Below, in pieces: positions 9,014 to 17,666 of a stretch of 64,000 nt of DNA. The DNA lies in NCBI GenBank assembly GCA_029856125.1, contig JAHQWJ010000139.1, forward strand, positions 19,037 to 83,036. The letters are read 5' to 3'. The notes under the pieces were generated by a model that was given only the letters and a program-made list of their open reading frames with translations, ran no database searches and was not told where the DNA came from. This DNA is from Promethearchaeia archaeon (lineage in GTDB: Archaea; Asgardarchaeota; Lokiarchaeia; Sigyniarchaeales; SOKP01). Made by a program: the position numbers and the translations under genes. Within the stretch, counting starts at the first letter, position 1. The number at the start of each line of letters is the position of its first letter.

Positions 9014-9499
9014 ATGGGCCATAATCATGAACATAGGTTGGGAATCGAGGCACCACATTCTCATCTAATACAAGGACTTTCTCCTATTGTTTTTACTATA
9101 ATATGGATTCTAGATTCACTGGTTTTCTCGTTTTCAACGGTAATGAATAATTTTGTTCCTTGGATAGTTAGACTCATCTTGTTTATTATAGTTATCGCCA
9201 TAGCTTTCGCGTTTATTCGCGCTTCCCACAACATTTTATTTAGGCACCCAGAAAATAAAGACGATCTCATAACAGATGGAATACTTGGGCATGTAAGAAA
9301 TCCGATGTATTTTGGCGTTCTCTTAATTTATCTTGCGTGTATATTTCTATCGATTTCATTAATTAGCATAGCGATATGGATTGTAATAATTGTTATTTAC
9401 GATAAGTTGGCTACTTTTGAACAAAAACAACTAGAAAACCTATTTGGAGAGAAATATATAGAATATAAGAAAAAAGTACCTAAATGGATTCCTCGATAG
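9014..9499 (+). CDS. Isoprenylcysteine/phospholipid methyltransferase-like membrane protein (ICMT/PEMT fold)
   Basis: This 161-residue protein has a His-rich start (MGHNHEHR), about four membrane segments and the family core at the C-terminal half: GHVRNPMYFGVLL, a hydrophobic span, then FEQKQLENLFGEKYIEYKKKVPKWIP. The His-Arg-Asn-Pro-Met-Tyr and E...FG..Y..Y signatures mark SAM-dependent integral membrane methyltransferases. They act on prenylated cysteines, lipids or other hydrophobic acceptors, and which applies here is unknown. A second member lies at 19586-20221. Its 3' end overlaps the convergent gene by 20 bp. Confidence 0.82.
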   Translation: MGHNHEHRLGIEAPHSHLIQGLSPIVFTIIWILDSLVFSFSTVMNNFVPWIVRLILFIIVIAIAFAFIRASHNILFRHPENKDDLITDGILGHVRNPMYFGVLLIYLACIFLSISLISIAIWIVIIVIYDKLATFEQKQLENLFGEKYIEYKKKVPKWIPR

Positions 9500-9932
9500 A
9501 TCGATTCTTTCGCAATGTAAAAATAAAAGCAAGTAGATAAGGCAAAGTGGTTATTAGCATTAATAATCCCAACATGAAAAGACCAAGAATAAAACTAAAA
9601 ATAGCGTAAAAACAAGCAATTACTAATAAGCTGCTTGGTGGGATTAGATCAAACCATTCAGTGCGTTTTAGGTTTTCTCTCTTCCAAATAATAATACCGG
9701 AAGCCCACACGATGGTAAAAATCATCCATACCACTAGAAAAATTAAAGGCAAATTAAATATCAAAGGGATTCGAGTAAACGATCCTACTAAGAATAGTAT
9801 TCCCAATCCCATTGGAATTACAAGCAACACTGTATATAATCTTCGAAGTAAAGAGCGTCTAGCATCAACTTTGGCAACATTCAATAATTTTAGTTTTTTG
9901 CTATCTTTCTCCCAACTTAATCCGTAAAGCAC
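9480..9932 (-). CDS. Membrane protein, probably frameshifted at its N-terminus
   Basis: The 150-residue frame has four hydrophobic segments arranged as two hairpins, with a basic C-terminus. I recognise no family. The only standard start is the GTG at 9932. In the same frame the sequence stays open to 9992 and encodes a further hydrophobic span (AFNFFGWFFIPIAYLV). An ATG at 10005 in the +1 frame opens MSGLVLQYP and would join smoothly to that span if one base of the CCC near 9984 were removed. I infer a single-base indel, real or a sequence error, so the intact protein probably starts at 10005. Confidence 0.55.
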   Translation of the reverse strand: MLYGLSWEKDSKKLKLLNVAKVDARRSLLRRLYTVLLVIPMGLGILFLVGSFTRIPLIFNLPLIFLVVWMIFTIVWASGIIIWKRENLKRTEWFDLIPPSSLLVIACFYAIFSFILGLFMLGLLMLITTLPYLLAFIFTLRKNRSIEESI

Positions 9933-10141
9933 TAAATACGCTATGGGGATAAAAAACCAACCAAAAAAATTAAACGCAGGGATATTGAAGTACTAATCCC
10001 GACATCTTATCTCTCTAACATCTTGAAATATGATAATATAAATAAATGACTTCAATATTTATTTTATTGATTATTACTATAAAAATTTAATAAGGAATAG
10101 TTTGAAATACAAATCCTTAACTTCTGTAAAGAGGAATCAAA

Positions 10142-10705
10142 TTGGCGAGCATGAATAACATAGAGGTCAATGAAGACCTTCTACCTCGACCAGGCTCTTC
10201 TCTTTATAATCTAAATCATAAGGATGTAATGATTAAGAATAAGACGCTTAAAAAATTTAAAATTTATAACAAATACATCGTTCTTCCATTATATCGATTA
10301 AGAATTTTGCCTCTTTTAGGTTTTGGACGAATTTTTCTCATTTTAACGACACAAGGAAGAAAAACAGGGAAGAAAAGAAGAACACCGTTAGAATACCATC
10401 GGATAGAGGACAATATTACAATTTTTTCTGGTAGAGGTGAAGATGCAGGCTGGATGAAGAATCTCCGGGCTCATCCTGATGCTCTTTTGGTAAGACATGG
10501 GTTCCATCGTTTCCAACCGCAGGTAGAATTTGTAGCAAATGAAGACCAAAAGCTTGAAATTATGAAATGGTACGTAGTGAACCATGGAAAATCAGCAAAA
10601 ATGCTTTTCGGTTGGTATCCTAAAACTGACGATCCAGAAACAACAGATTTCACAAACTTAGTAAACCTAATTTCTATAGTAAAATTGCATCGCCAAAAGG
10701 ATTAG
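10142..10705 (+). CDS. Deazaflavin (F420)-dependent nitroreductase-family protein, split beta-barrel
   Basis: The central block LTTQGRKTGKKRRTPLEYHR, followed by FSGRGEDAGWMKNLRAHPDALL, is the hallmark of the Ddn-like F420-binding split-barrel family: the TxGRKTG loop, the AGWxxNLRAHP motif and a following beta-strand. These proteins bind the deazaflavin F420 and carry out reductions, or store and transfer hydride. The start is the ATG at 10151 or the TTG three codons upstream. F420 use fits an archaeon. It has its own AT-rich upstream region and is not in an obvious operon. Confidence 0.85.
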   Translation: MASMNNIEVNEDLLPRPGSSLYNLNHKDVMIKNKTLKKFKIYNKYIVLPLYRLRILPLLGFGRIFLILTTQGRKTGKKRRTPLEYHRIEDNITIFSGRGEDAGWMKNLRAHPDALLVRHGFHRFQPQVEFVANEDQKLEIMKWYVVNHGKSAKMLFGWYPKTDDPETTDFTNLVNLISIVKLHRQKD

Positions 10706-10860
10706 AATTTAGTTTTGAAAATATTCCTTAAACAAATCGAATACAGCACTTTTCGAGCTTATATTTCTTCATACAAAGATATTAAAATCAGAAATTTTTA
10801 TAAAAATCAAGGTAATTAATACTTTAAAATTGTATTTACAGCTCTGGAGCCTAATTTAAT

Positions 10861-11979
10861 ATGACAGCAGAGGAAATTACAGACCCTTACGAGATAATTT
10901 TGCAAAATATGCGTGAATATCCTAACGATATCCCTTTTGTAGATGGAGAGGTATCAGAAGCATTTAGGGCGTATATTAAATTATTGTTTACACGTGAAGA
11001 GGCAGAAGTTTCTCAATACTTAACTGTTAAGCCCCAATCCATTAATCGAATTGCAAAGAAAATTGGAAAAAGCAAAGAAGAGATTAAAAAAATTCTGGAA
11101 GAAATGACCAATTCGGGTGTTATTCAAGATATCGGTGGTTATTCCTATTTTTTAGCTATGGCACATCTTTTGAATATGGGATTTAAAAACTCAAAAACAT
11201 TCGAAAGGCTAGGAAAGAAAGGAGCTGAATTGTATCATCAATTCTTCCATGAAGAAAAATATTACAAGCGATACGAATCTTCCGACGCTGGTACTCCAAT
11301 TACTAGAATAGTTCCCATAGACACATCGATTGATCATAAGTCTAAAATATCCAATGCTGAAGAGATACATGGAATATTAGACATGTGTAAAGGTCCAATT
11401 GTAGTAACAGATTGTCCTTGTCGTAATAGAACAGAGACCTTAGGAATAAGAGAATGTAAAGATAAATTTCCTATTTCAGAAACCTGTTTTCAAGTTGGTT
11501 TGTTCGGGGAATATTTTTTACGAAGAGGAGAAGGACGAGAACTCTCTCGCGTAGAAGCCCATAACCTAGTAACGAAATTAGCAAAAAAAGGTTTAGTTTT
11601 TACAGTTGCAAACAGTAAAAGTCCAATCCACCAAGTAATTTGTTCTTGTTGCGCCTGTTGTTGTGCTCTTCTAAGAGGAATGACGCGATTTGAAGATAAA
11701 AACGAAAATTGTACAGCTAAATCGAACTATGTCTCTAAAGTTAATCGTAATTTATGCACGGGATGTGCTTTGTGTGCTAAAAGATGTCCATTCAATGCAA
11801 TTACAATAAAAGAAGAGAAAGCTAAAGTAAATCCTAAAAAGTGTTATGGTTGTGGAATTTGTGCGGTATGTTGCCCTGTAGAAGCAATCAAACTTCATCG
11901 AATAGAACAATCTTATATTTATCCTGACACTGTCCAATTATTTGAAAAAATATACCAAGAAAATAGGAGAAATGATTAA
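10861..11979 (+). CDS. Multi-cysteine 4Fe-4S protein, paralogue of the one at 3463
   Basis: The order of parts matches the 3463-4599 protein. There is a winged-helix-like N-terminus (LFTREEAEVSQYLTV, then SINRIAKKIGKSKEEIKKI), a middle with DCPCRNRTE and ETC, a cysteine cluster CSCCACCCALL, and two C-terminal 4Fe-4S motifs (CTGCALCAKRCP and CYGCGICAVCCP). The helix-turn-helix pattern is clearer here than in its paralogue, and a DNA-binding redox sensor is one possibility. An electron-transfer role is equally possible. At 372 residues it is the same length class as its paralogue. It is convergent with the coiled-coil gene, 15 bp away. Confidence 0.75.
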   Translation: MTAEEITDPYEIILQNMREYPNDIPFVDGEVSEAFRAYIKLLFTREEAEVSQYLTVKPQSINRIAKKIGKSKEEIKKILEEMTNSGVIQDIGGYSYFLAMAHLLNMGFKNSKTFERLGKKGAELYHQFFHEEKYYKRYESSDAGTPITRIVPIDTSIDHKSKISNAEEIHGILDMCKGPIVVTDCPCRNRTETLGIRECKDKFPISETCFQVGLFGEYFLRRGEGRELSRVEAHNLVTKLAKKGLVFTVANSKSPIHQVICSCCACCCALLRGMTRFEDKNENCTAKSNYVSKVNRNLCTGCALCAKRCPFNAITIKEEKAKVNPKKCYGCGICAVCCPVEAIKLHRIEQSYIYPDTVQLFEKIYQENRRND

Positions 11980-11994
11980 CTAGTTACGAGAAAG

Positions 11995-13230
11995 TTAGTC
12001 TTTATTCCATTCTGTAGCACATTGTCCGCACTTATATTTTTTCGCATAAAAGCCTGGAAAAATTACTCGCGTTTTATCATCAATCTCGCGTATTTGTGAT
12101 TTATTTGTATTTCCACAATTTGGACAGATTTTTTTACGATAACCAGTTTGTTCATTAATTTCAGTTGAAACGCCTTCTTCCAATCTTGAATCTTCAGGTT
12201 CCGCTAAATTTGGTATCTGATCAATGTTTTCAGTTGCAATTTCTTCTCTACCATTTTTCGATTGAAGTTCTTCGCTATATACAACTTCTATTGATTTCTC
12301 AACGATCTTTTCTTCTTTCTTTTTTAAATCCTTTTCACTAGTATCTATAATATTTATAGATGCCGCTAAATGTTCTCTTTTTTCATTTTCAATAACATTA
12401 ATCGTTTTTGCAAGAAGAAGAGCATCATCTTGCTTTAACTTTTCATTTTCCTTTTTTAATTCGATAATTTTATTCTCTAAATAAGAAACTTTCCCCTCAA
12501 ATTCTGTTAAACGAGAGTTTTCATTTTTAACGGTCTCTATTAGCTTAGATGTCTTTTGATTTTGTTTTGTTAATTCGAGATTATTGTCTTTCAAAACCTC
12601 TATTGTCTTTTGTAATTCTTCGACTGAAATTTCTTTGTTTCGAAAAGTAGAATTTATATCTTCAAGTAATTTCTTTTCTCTCTCCAGATCATTTAATTTT
12701 TTGTTTAAATCCTTTAAATCTATCTCTATTTGCTCTACGTTGGAACTTTCAGTTTGAATTTTAGTGGTGTTTTCTAAAAGTAGCTTGTTTTCGTTTTCTA
12801 TCGTGGAAATTTCGTCCTTAAGGGATTTATTCGTGCTTTCCAATCTCCCGTAATCTTCGATCAAATTATTAAGAGAATTTTGAGTTTTCAATATAATTTG
12901 ATCTTTTACAGAATCATTTTGACTAAGGGTTTTTAATTCCTGCGTATAACTATCAATATTTTGTTGAAGTACTTCATTATCCTGTTGCGTTTGAGTTAGT
13001 ACTTGTTTTTGTGAACTAATTACTTTCTTCAAAATAGGGATCTCTTCGGATTCAGGTTTTTCCTCTTTAGGTTTTTGATATTCTGGTTTGGAAGAATCTT
13101 TTTTTTTTTTTAACTTCGTTTCTAATTTTGCTACCTTCAGCTCTAAATTTTCAACTGTTTTTTCTAATTGAGCATGTGTTTTTTCTTCTTCTTCAGCGTT
13201 GTCTATTAAATCCTTTAAGTTTTTACTCAT
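11995..13230 (-). CDS. Long coiled-coil protein with C-terminal zinc ribbon
   Basis: About 300 residues are almost unbroken heptad-like coiled coil rich in Glu, Lys, Leu and Asn, with segments such as LEKTVENLELKVAKLETKL and VSYLENKIIELKKENEKL. An acidic linker follows, then a C-terminal treble-clef/zinc ribbon made of CPNCGNT and CGQC about 30 residues apart. I place the start at the ATG at 13230; a GTG four codons upstream is possible. A coiled coil with a terminal zinc ribbon suggests a structural, scaffolding or tethering protein. It is divergent from a Ras-like GTPase (13414), so a GTPase-effector pair is conceivable but unproven. Confidence 0.75.
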   Translation of the reverse strand: MSKNLKDLIDNAEEEEKTHAQLEKTVENLELKVAKLETKLKKKKDSSKPEYQKPKEEKPESEEIPILKKVISSQKQVLTQTQQDNEVLQQNIDSYTQELKTLSQNDSVKDQIILKTQNSLNNLIEDYGRLESTNKSLKDEISTIENENKLLLENTTKIQTESSNVEQIEIDLKDLNKKLNDLEREKKLLEDINSTFRNKEISVEELQKTIEVLKDNNLELTKQNQKTSKLIETVKNENSRLTEFEGKVSYLENKIIELKKENEKLKQDDALLLAKTINVIENEKREHLAASINIIDTSEKDLKKKEEKIVEKSIEVVYSEELQSKNGREEIATENIDQIPNLAEPEDSRLEEGVSTEINEQTGYRKKICPNCGNTNKSQIREIDDKTRVIFPGFYAKKYKCGQCATEWNKD

Positions 13231-13413
13231 ATCAAATAACACTCGTTTTTTTTCATTAACTGATTACACTTAAAATATAAAAGATTTCATATTATTAATA
13301 TTTCGAAGTATTACAATGAACTCTACAAATTTCATTGATTTATATCTAATACTTGTATATAATATAAAAATATAAGTCCAAATCACTATTTAATTTAGAA
13401 ATACCGGTTAGGA

Positions 13414-13971
13414 ATGTCAAAAATGGTAGGATCAAACAAATACTTTTTTAAAATTTGTATTGTCGGCGATTCAGAAGTAGGAAAAACCACTATTCTTAAC
13501 CAATATTTGAAAAGGAGATTCGTACCTGACGCTCAAAGAACAATTGGCTCTAATTTTTTCGTAAAATACGTTAAAATCCCCGAAGTTGATAGTATGGTTA
13601 TTCTGCAGTTCTGGGATTTGGCCGGACAACCGAGATTTAGATGGGTTCGATACGCGTTCTATAAAGGTGCCAAAGGTATAATATATGCTTTTGATTTAAC
13701 TAGGAAAGATACTTTGGATCACATATTAACTTGGAAAGAAGAAGTGGAAAGTAAAATTGGAATCGTTCCAAATATACTCGTCGGAAACAAGGTAGATCTT
13801 ATAACTTCAGAAAATAGAATAATTAATTTAGATGAAGTAAAGCACGTCAAACAACAAGTTTCCGCAAGCGAATATATAGAAACAAGCGCAAAAGTTGGAA
13901 CCAAGGTAGAAGATGTCTTTTCCAAATTAACATTAGAAATATTTAAAGTTAACAAGGAGAACTTAGAATAA
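13414..13971 (+). CDS. Ras-like small GTPase
   Basis: All G motifs are visible: P-loop GDSEVGKT (residues 18-25), switch-I Thr in QRTIGSNF, WDLAGQ (67-72), NKVD (125-128) and ETSAK (156-160). The switch-II Gln is present, so GTP hydrolysis should be normal. At 185 residues it is a single-domain member of the Rab/Ras-like group that is expanded in Asgard archaea. The C-terminus (KVNKENLE) has no cysteine, so lipid anchoring as in eukaryotic Rabs is not expected. It is the most canonical of the three GTPases in this window and is divergent from the coiled-coil gene. Confidence 0.95.
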   Translation: MSKMVGSNKYFFKICIVGDSEVGKTTILNQYLKRRFVPDAQRTIGSNFFVKYVKIPEVDSMVILQFWDLAGQPRFRWVRYAFYKGAKGIIYAFDLTRKDTLDHILTWKEEVESKIGIVPNILVGNKVDLITSENRIINLDEVKHVKQQVSASEYIETSAKVGTKVEDVFSKLTLEIFKVNKENLE

Positions 13972-14019
13972 ACCATTTTTTCGTTAAATATTTGTTTTTT
14001 ATTGATTCATTTGGCCAAG

Positions 14020-15150
14020 TTATGATAGAGTTTTTATCGATTTAGCCACTGCGTAAGCCATTAAAGGCGGTACTGCGTTACCAACTTGTTTGTATTTGTC
14101 TCTCATGGTCCCGCAAAACTTATATCTATCTGGAAAGGATTGTAATCTCGCTGCTTCTCTAATAGAGATTGCTCTATTTTGAATTGGATGAATAAATCTC
14201 CCCGGTGCACTTACACATCCGCAGTTTCCCGTTATTGTATCTGCTGGGGAATCTAAATGAAGTCTCCCATAAATGTTCGGGTATCCCCCTTTGAGTTGAA
14301 ATTCCTTCGGTAAAGAACTATGATTCATCCCCTGGGCAATATGGGATATTCTTCTTTCCACGATTTCACCATGATTGGGGGCAAAATGGTCACACAACTC
14401 GTCAGAGTTTTCCCTTAAATACTCCTGATAGTTAGTTAATGGTGGTCCGTTATATTTTATTGTTGAGTTCTCGACTCGCTGTTTTGTCAGGGGATTTATC
14501 TTGAGAATATCAGAAAGAGCGTCTTGAACGGTCAAATAAGAAGGTAACGCATTTTTTTCTAAATCTGATTTCAATACGATATTATTTTTGTTAGTTTTCT
14601 GGATTTTAAAAGAATAAACTGATTTGTTTTGAGTTCCTATAAAAAATACTCGCTGCCGTAATTGTGGGACACCATAATCTGCTGCCAACAATATTTCCAT
14701 TTTACAATTATATCCCATTTCTTTGTACATATTAACAACTTTTTCTACTACTTTTCCCTTTCCCATAGAAAGAATTCCAGGAACATTTTCCATAACGAAA
14801 AATTTCGGTTTAAAGTATTTAACCCACTGAATAAAATAAAAAATTAGCATATTACGAGGATCGTCGGGTCTCCTATTTCCAACCGAAGAAAATCCTATAC
14901 ATGGAGGACCTCCAATTATTCCGTCTATTTCTTTGTTTTTAAGATATTTATCAGAGATTTTCTCGCAATTTAATGAGGTTATATCTTTATATAATGACAG
15001 AGTTTCAGAATGATTTCTTCTATAGGCTCTATAATAATTTTCTTCCAATTCTATCGCTAAATCAATCTTAAAATTAGCCATTTCGAAACCTAGCGATAAA
15101 CCCCCCGCTCCACAGAACAAATCTATTATATGATTACCTTCTTCAGTCAT
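14020..15150 (-). CDS. dcm: DNA (cytosine-5) methyltransferase
   Basis: Motif I is HIIDLFCGAGGLSLGFE. The catalytic PPC lies in GGPPCIGFSSVG, ENVPG is motif VI, a QLRQRVFFIG segment is motif VIII, and QVGNAVPPLMAYA closes the protein (motif X). The canonical PPCQ reads PPCI, but the nucleophilic Cys is kept. The best start is the ATG at 15150, which puts motif I at the N-terminus; a reading from 15192 would add an unlikely hydrophobic leader. At 376 residues it is full length. It is divergent from a MutY/Mig-like glycosylase, a pairing that makes biological sense because deaminated 5-methylcytosine yields G:T mismatches. No restriction endonuclease is adjacent. Confidence 0.95.
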   Translation of the reverse strand: MTEEGNHIIDLFCGAGGLSLGFEMANFKIDLAIELEENYYRAYRRNHSETLSLYKDITSLNCEKISDKYLKNKEIDGIIGGPPCIGFSSVGNRRPDDPRNMLIFYFIQWVKYFKPKFFVMENVPGILSMGKGKVVEKVVNMYKEMGYNCKMEILLAADYGVPQLRQRVFFIGTQNKSVYSFKIQKTNKNNIVLKSDLEKNALPSYLTVQDALSDILKINPLTKQRVENSTIKYNGPPLTNYQEYLRENSDELCDHFAPNHGEIVERRISHIAQGMNHSSLPKEFQLKGGYPNIYGRLHLDSPADTITGNCGCVSAPGRFIHPIQNRAISIREAARLQSFPDRYKFCGTMRDKYKQVGNAVPPLMAYAVAKSIKTLS

Positions 15151-15281
15151 AGCAATAATAAGGAATACAATATATAGTGATAATCTTAACAATAAGAATA
15201 AAATGAAACTAATCTTTAATTAATAACTATAAAGCTAAGTTGAAAATTGAATAATGCATAATTAATCCCAATCAGAAGAAA

Positions 15282-15935
15282 ATGGTTAAGGAAAGTAAAT
15301 ATACCTTGATTAGGAATATACTGCTAAAATGGTACGATGATAACAAGCGCGATTATCCATGGAGGAAATCAAACGATCTTTATAAAATATTGGTTACGGA
15401 AATTTTACTACAAAAAACAATTGCGTTGAACGTCTCCAATATGTATACTCTCTTTTTTAAGAAATACAAGGATTTCTCTTCAATTAACAATGCAAATATT
15501 TCCGATTTACAACCCACGATAAAAGTATTGGGGTTATCAAATAAACGAGCTCAGATTTTGAAAGCCTTGAGTCAAATTATCGTAACTAAATATAATGGAG
15601 AAATCCCTCGAGATACAGACAAACTTAAAGAAGTAAATGGCATAGCTAATTATGTGAGTAATGCTTTTGGGTGCTTTGGATTGAACAAAAGAACGTTGTT
15701 TTTTGATGTTAACATAAAAAGAGTTATATTGAGGGTGTTTGAACCTCAAGGCTCTAAATTTAACCGTGATTCCATGTATTCTCATTTGGACAAATTATTA
15801 CCTAAAATGGAGTTTAAATACATATACTGGGCAATACTTGACTTTGGAGCCCTGATTTGCTCCAAAAATAAGCCTAAATGCGAACTATGTCCTATTTCTG
15901 ATAATTGTTTTTATTTTTTAAAATCTCAGTCGTAA
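15282..15935 (+). CDS. HhH-GPD base-excision glycosylase, MutY/Mig-like, probably G:T mismatch specific
   Basis: The protein has DYPWRK (25-29), TEILLQKT (39-46), a helix-hairpin-helix VNGIANYVSNA (118-128), catalytic Asp142 in FFDVNIKRV, and a 4Fe-4S loop C193-x6-C200-x2-C203-x5-C209. The lysine used by endonuclease III in the hairpin is Tyr124 here, as in the archaeal mismatch glycosylase Mig. MutY's C-terminal 8-oxoG domain is missing, since the protein ends soon after the cluster (217 residues). It is divergent from a C5-methyltransferase. I infer removal of T from G:T mismatches that arise from 5-methylcytosine deamination. Adenine excision, as in MutY, is the alternative. Confidence 0.88.
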   Translation: MVKESKYTLIRNILLKWYDDNKRDYPWRKSNDLYKILVTEILLQKTIALNVSNMYTLFFKKYKDFSSINNANISDLQPTIKVLGLSNKRAQILKALSQIIVTKYNGEIPRDTDKLKEVNGIANYVSNAFGCFGLNKRTLFFDVNIKRVILRVFEPQGSKFNRDSMYSHLDKLLPKMEFKYIYWAILDFGALICSKNKPKCELCPISDNCFYFLKSQS

Positions 15936-15994
15936 TCAAATCTGATTTACTTGAAAAATTAAAAAAAAAAAGAGAATTTGGTGTTAATTTTTAT

Positions 15995-16321
15995 TTACTC
16001 TGGTATCTTCATCCCTAACATCTCTAAGGCTTCTGTTACTTTAAATCGAACTTCCATTTTGTATTTATACCCTGGAATCACATGGTAAGCGAGTAGTTGT
16101 TTTTGGTTTAATGCTAGGGCTTCTTCTAGCTTTCCTTCCTTAACATCCCAAACACCAATCACAGTCATACCTTCTGTAGTTGATTTTACAGCGTTAGGGA
16201 TTACTTCTTTACCTAAAGGCCTTAAAGCAGCTCGAGCTTCTTTAATTTCCTTTAAATAGACTTTCGAGATATTTTCTGCTTGATCAGGTGGGAAGATATT
16301 ATACGTAAATATATATGGCAT
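15995..16321 (-). CDS. Small protein, member A of a three-copy family in this window
   Basis: The start is set by a good ribosome-binding site (GAGAGGTG) six bases before the ATG at 16321. The protein aligns along its whole length with 42216-42539 and 62643-62942. Shared features are an N-terminal FPP-type motif (YNIFPPDQA), a helix ending in Lys (VYLKEIKE), a strand (MTVIGVWDV) followed by KEGKLEEAL, and a C-terminal EALEMLGMKIPE. The pattern of two strand-helix units is compatible with a small ferredoxin-like or dimeric alpha-beta barrel. I do not recognise a named family or catalytic residues. Confidence 0.75.
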   Translation of the reverse strand: MPYIFTYNIFPPDQAENISKVYLKEIKEARAALRPLGKEVIPNAVKSTTEGMTVIGVWDVKEGKLEEALALNQKQLLAYHVIPGYKYKMEVRFKVTEALEMLGMKIPE

Positions 16322-16599
16322 ACTTTTCACCTCTCTATTAGATGTAATTTTTAATAAGGTTCTATGAGGTTTTAGTTAAATTGGATTATCATACTTAGAA
16401 TTTTTTTACTTTTTAATATTTCCATTTGTGTCAAATTTTTTAAACGATGTTAAAAATTAATTTTAAATACATACACTTTATCTTACTTATGACGTGATCT
16501 GAGTATTGAATATAAATTAAAAGAGGAATAATTCAGATTATTGTAAAATTGGTAAATTTAATAACAGATTGATAAGTAAAAAAGCATCTGTGAGCAGAT

Positions 16600-17085
16600 A
16601 TGCTAGTTAGTTTAAGGGAAGTCTATCTACCGGTTATGATATTTTCGATTATCTTAGACTTTCAATTAGCAATATATTTTTTATATTTATATGGTAAACA
16701 CCGAAAAGATAAAATCGACAAGCTTTTTCTCATGAGGGCTTCTGGAATTTGCGTCTATTATAAATTTTTCAAGGATCCAGCAAATAGACGTGGAGATCAA
16801 ATCATGTCCGGTGCTATAAATACTATTAAAATGATGTTAAAAGAAATCTCTCAGGATGAAGGGGAGATGGTCATAGAAAAAGAAGGAAAAGTGCTAATAA
16901 CATACCAAGGCAAATATATTACTGGAGTAATTGTAGCAGATCAAAACTTAAGCTCCCTTAATTTCTTGCTCAAACGCTTTATTGAGAAAGTAGAATTCCT
17001 ATATTCTAATATTATACGAGATTGGGATGGAGCTATGGAAATATTTCTCCCAATTGAAAATATTACTAAAGAGATCTTCTTTTAA
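16600..17085 (+). CDS. Membrane-anchored longin/roadblock-like domain protein
   Basis: An N-terminal hydrophobic span (VMIFSIILDFQLAIYFLYLY) is followed by a basic stretch and a domain of about 120 residues. That domain has alternating strands and helices: GICVYYKFF, then VLITYQGKYITGVIVAD, then SSLNFLLKRFIEKVEFLY. The organisation resembles the protein at the window start. Longin/roadblock domains often bind small GTPases in Asgard archaea and eukaryotes. The fold call here is from secondary-structure pattern only. It lies close to and convergent with the RING-like gene. Confidence 0.6.
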   Translation: MLVSLREVYLPVMIFSIILDFQLAIYFLYLYGKHRKDKIDKLFLMRASGICVYYKFFKDPANRRGDQIMSGAINTIKMMLKEISQDEGEMVIEKEGKVLITYQGKYITGVIVADQNLSSLNFLLKRFIEKVEFLYSNIIRDWDGAMEIFLPIENITKEIFF

Positions 17086-17095
17086 AGGTGAATTC

Positions 17096-17413
17096 TCACT
17101 TTCGCTTTTTTGAAAAAACGAGAATCGGCTTTAAAAATACATTTTGGCACATAGGGCAAGAATTATGCTTCGTTAACCAAGCAGATACGCAAGAATAATG
17201 GTATTGGCTACCGCAGAAAGAACATTTAATCGTTCGACTTCGTCCATGCCAGATAAATTCGTGACATACTGTGCATTGTATTCTGTCGTGTAAATTTACC
17301 TTCTTAATTTTTAACTCTCGCCCACAATAACAGCAAAAATTAACCTTTTTGCTAGTAGATTTTTGTATTTTCTTACCACAATTGGGACAATAATTAAAAC
17401 TGATGCCAGGCAT
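17096..17413 (-). CDS. Zinc ribbon plus RING-like (C4HC3) finger protein
   Basis: The N-terminal 40 residues carry a zinc ribbon (CPNCGKK at 9-14; CCYCGREL at 27-34). The rest forms a cross-brace pattern: C47-x2-C50, C64-x2-C67, H72-x2-C75 with a following VSAWL, and C86-x2-C89 (SCPMC). Spacing and the WL after the fourth pair resemble RING/RING-CH E3 ligase domains. The ligand order C4HC3 could also be PHD-type. RING proteins in archaea are known from ubiquitin-like systems in Asgards and Caldiarchaeum. No ubiquitin, E1 or E2 gene is visible in this window, so an E3 role is inference. Confidence 0.72.
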   Translation of the reverse strand: MPGISFNYCPNCGKKIQKSTSKKVNFCCYCGRELKIKKVNLHDRIQCTVCHEFIWHGRSRTIKCSFCGSQYHYSCVSAWLTKHNSCPMCQNVFLKPILVFSKKRK

Positions 17414-17666
17414 AAAATTTTCACACTAATAATAATTCAAATATAAATGGTACAATAGTAAAACAACATTAACAGTTAAAAAATGATTTTTAGTCCAATT
17501 TTTATTAAAGGAGATTAGGGTTGAAATGGAACTAAAATTAAATCGGACTAAAAAATCTAAACATCTTTTTTTTCTATTTTTAAACCTATTAATCATCATT
17601 TAAGAAAATATTTGAGCAAAGCACTACTTTTTTAAAAAACATAAAAAAAAATAAAGTAATTCTATA

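Noticed and set aside
4663..16330. A new restriction-modification or defence island across the methyltransferases
   Set aside because: The genes are spread among housekeeping and redox genes, and no nuclease, helicase or toxin gene accompanies them. I keep it only as a solitary-methyltransferase observation.
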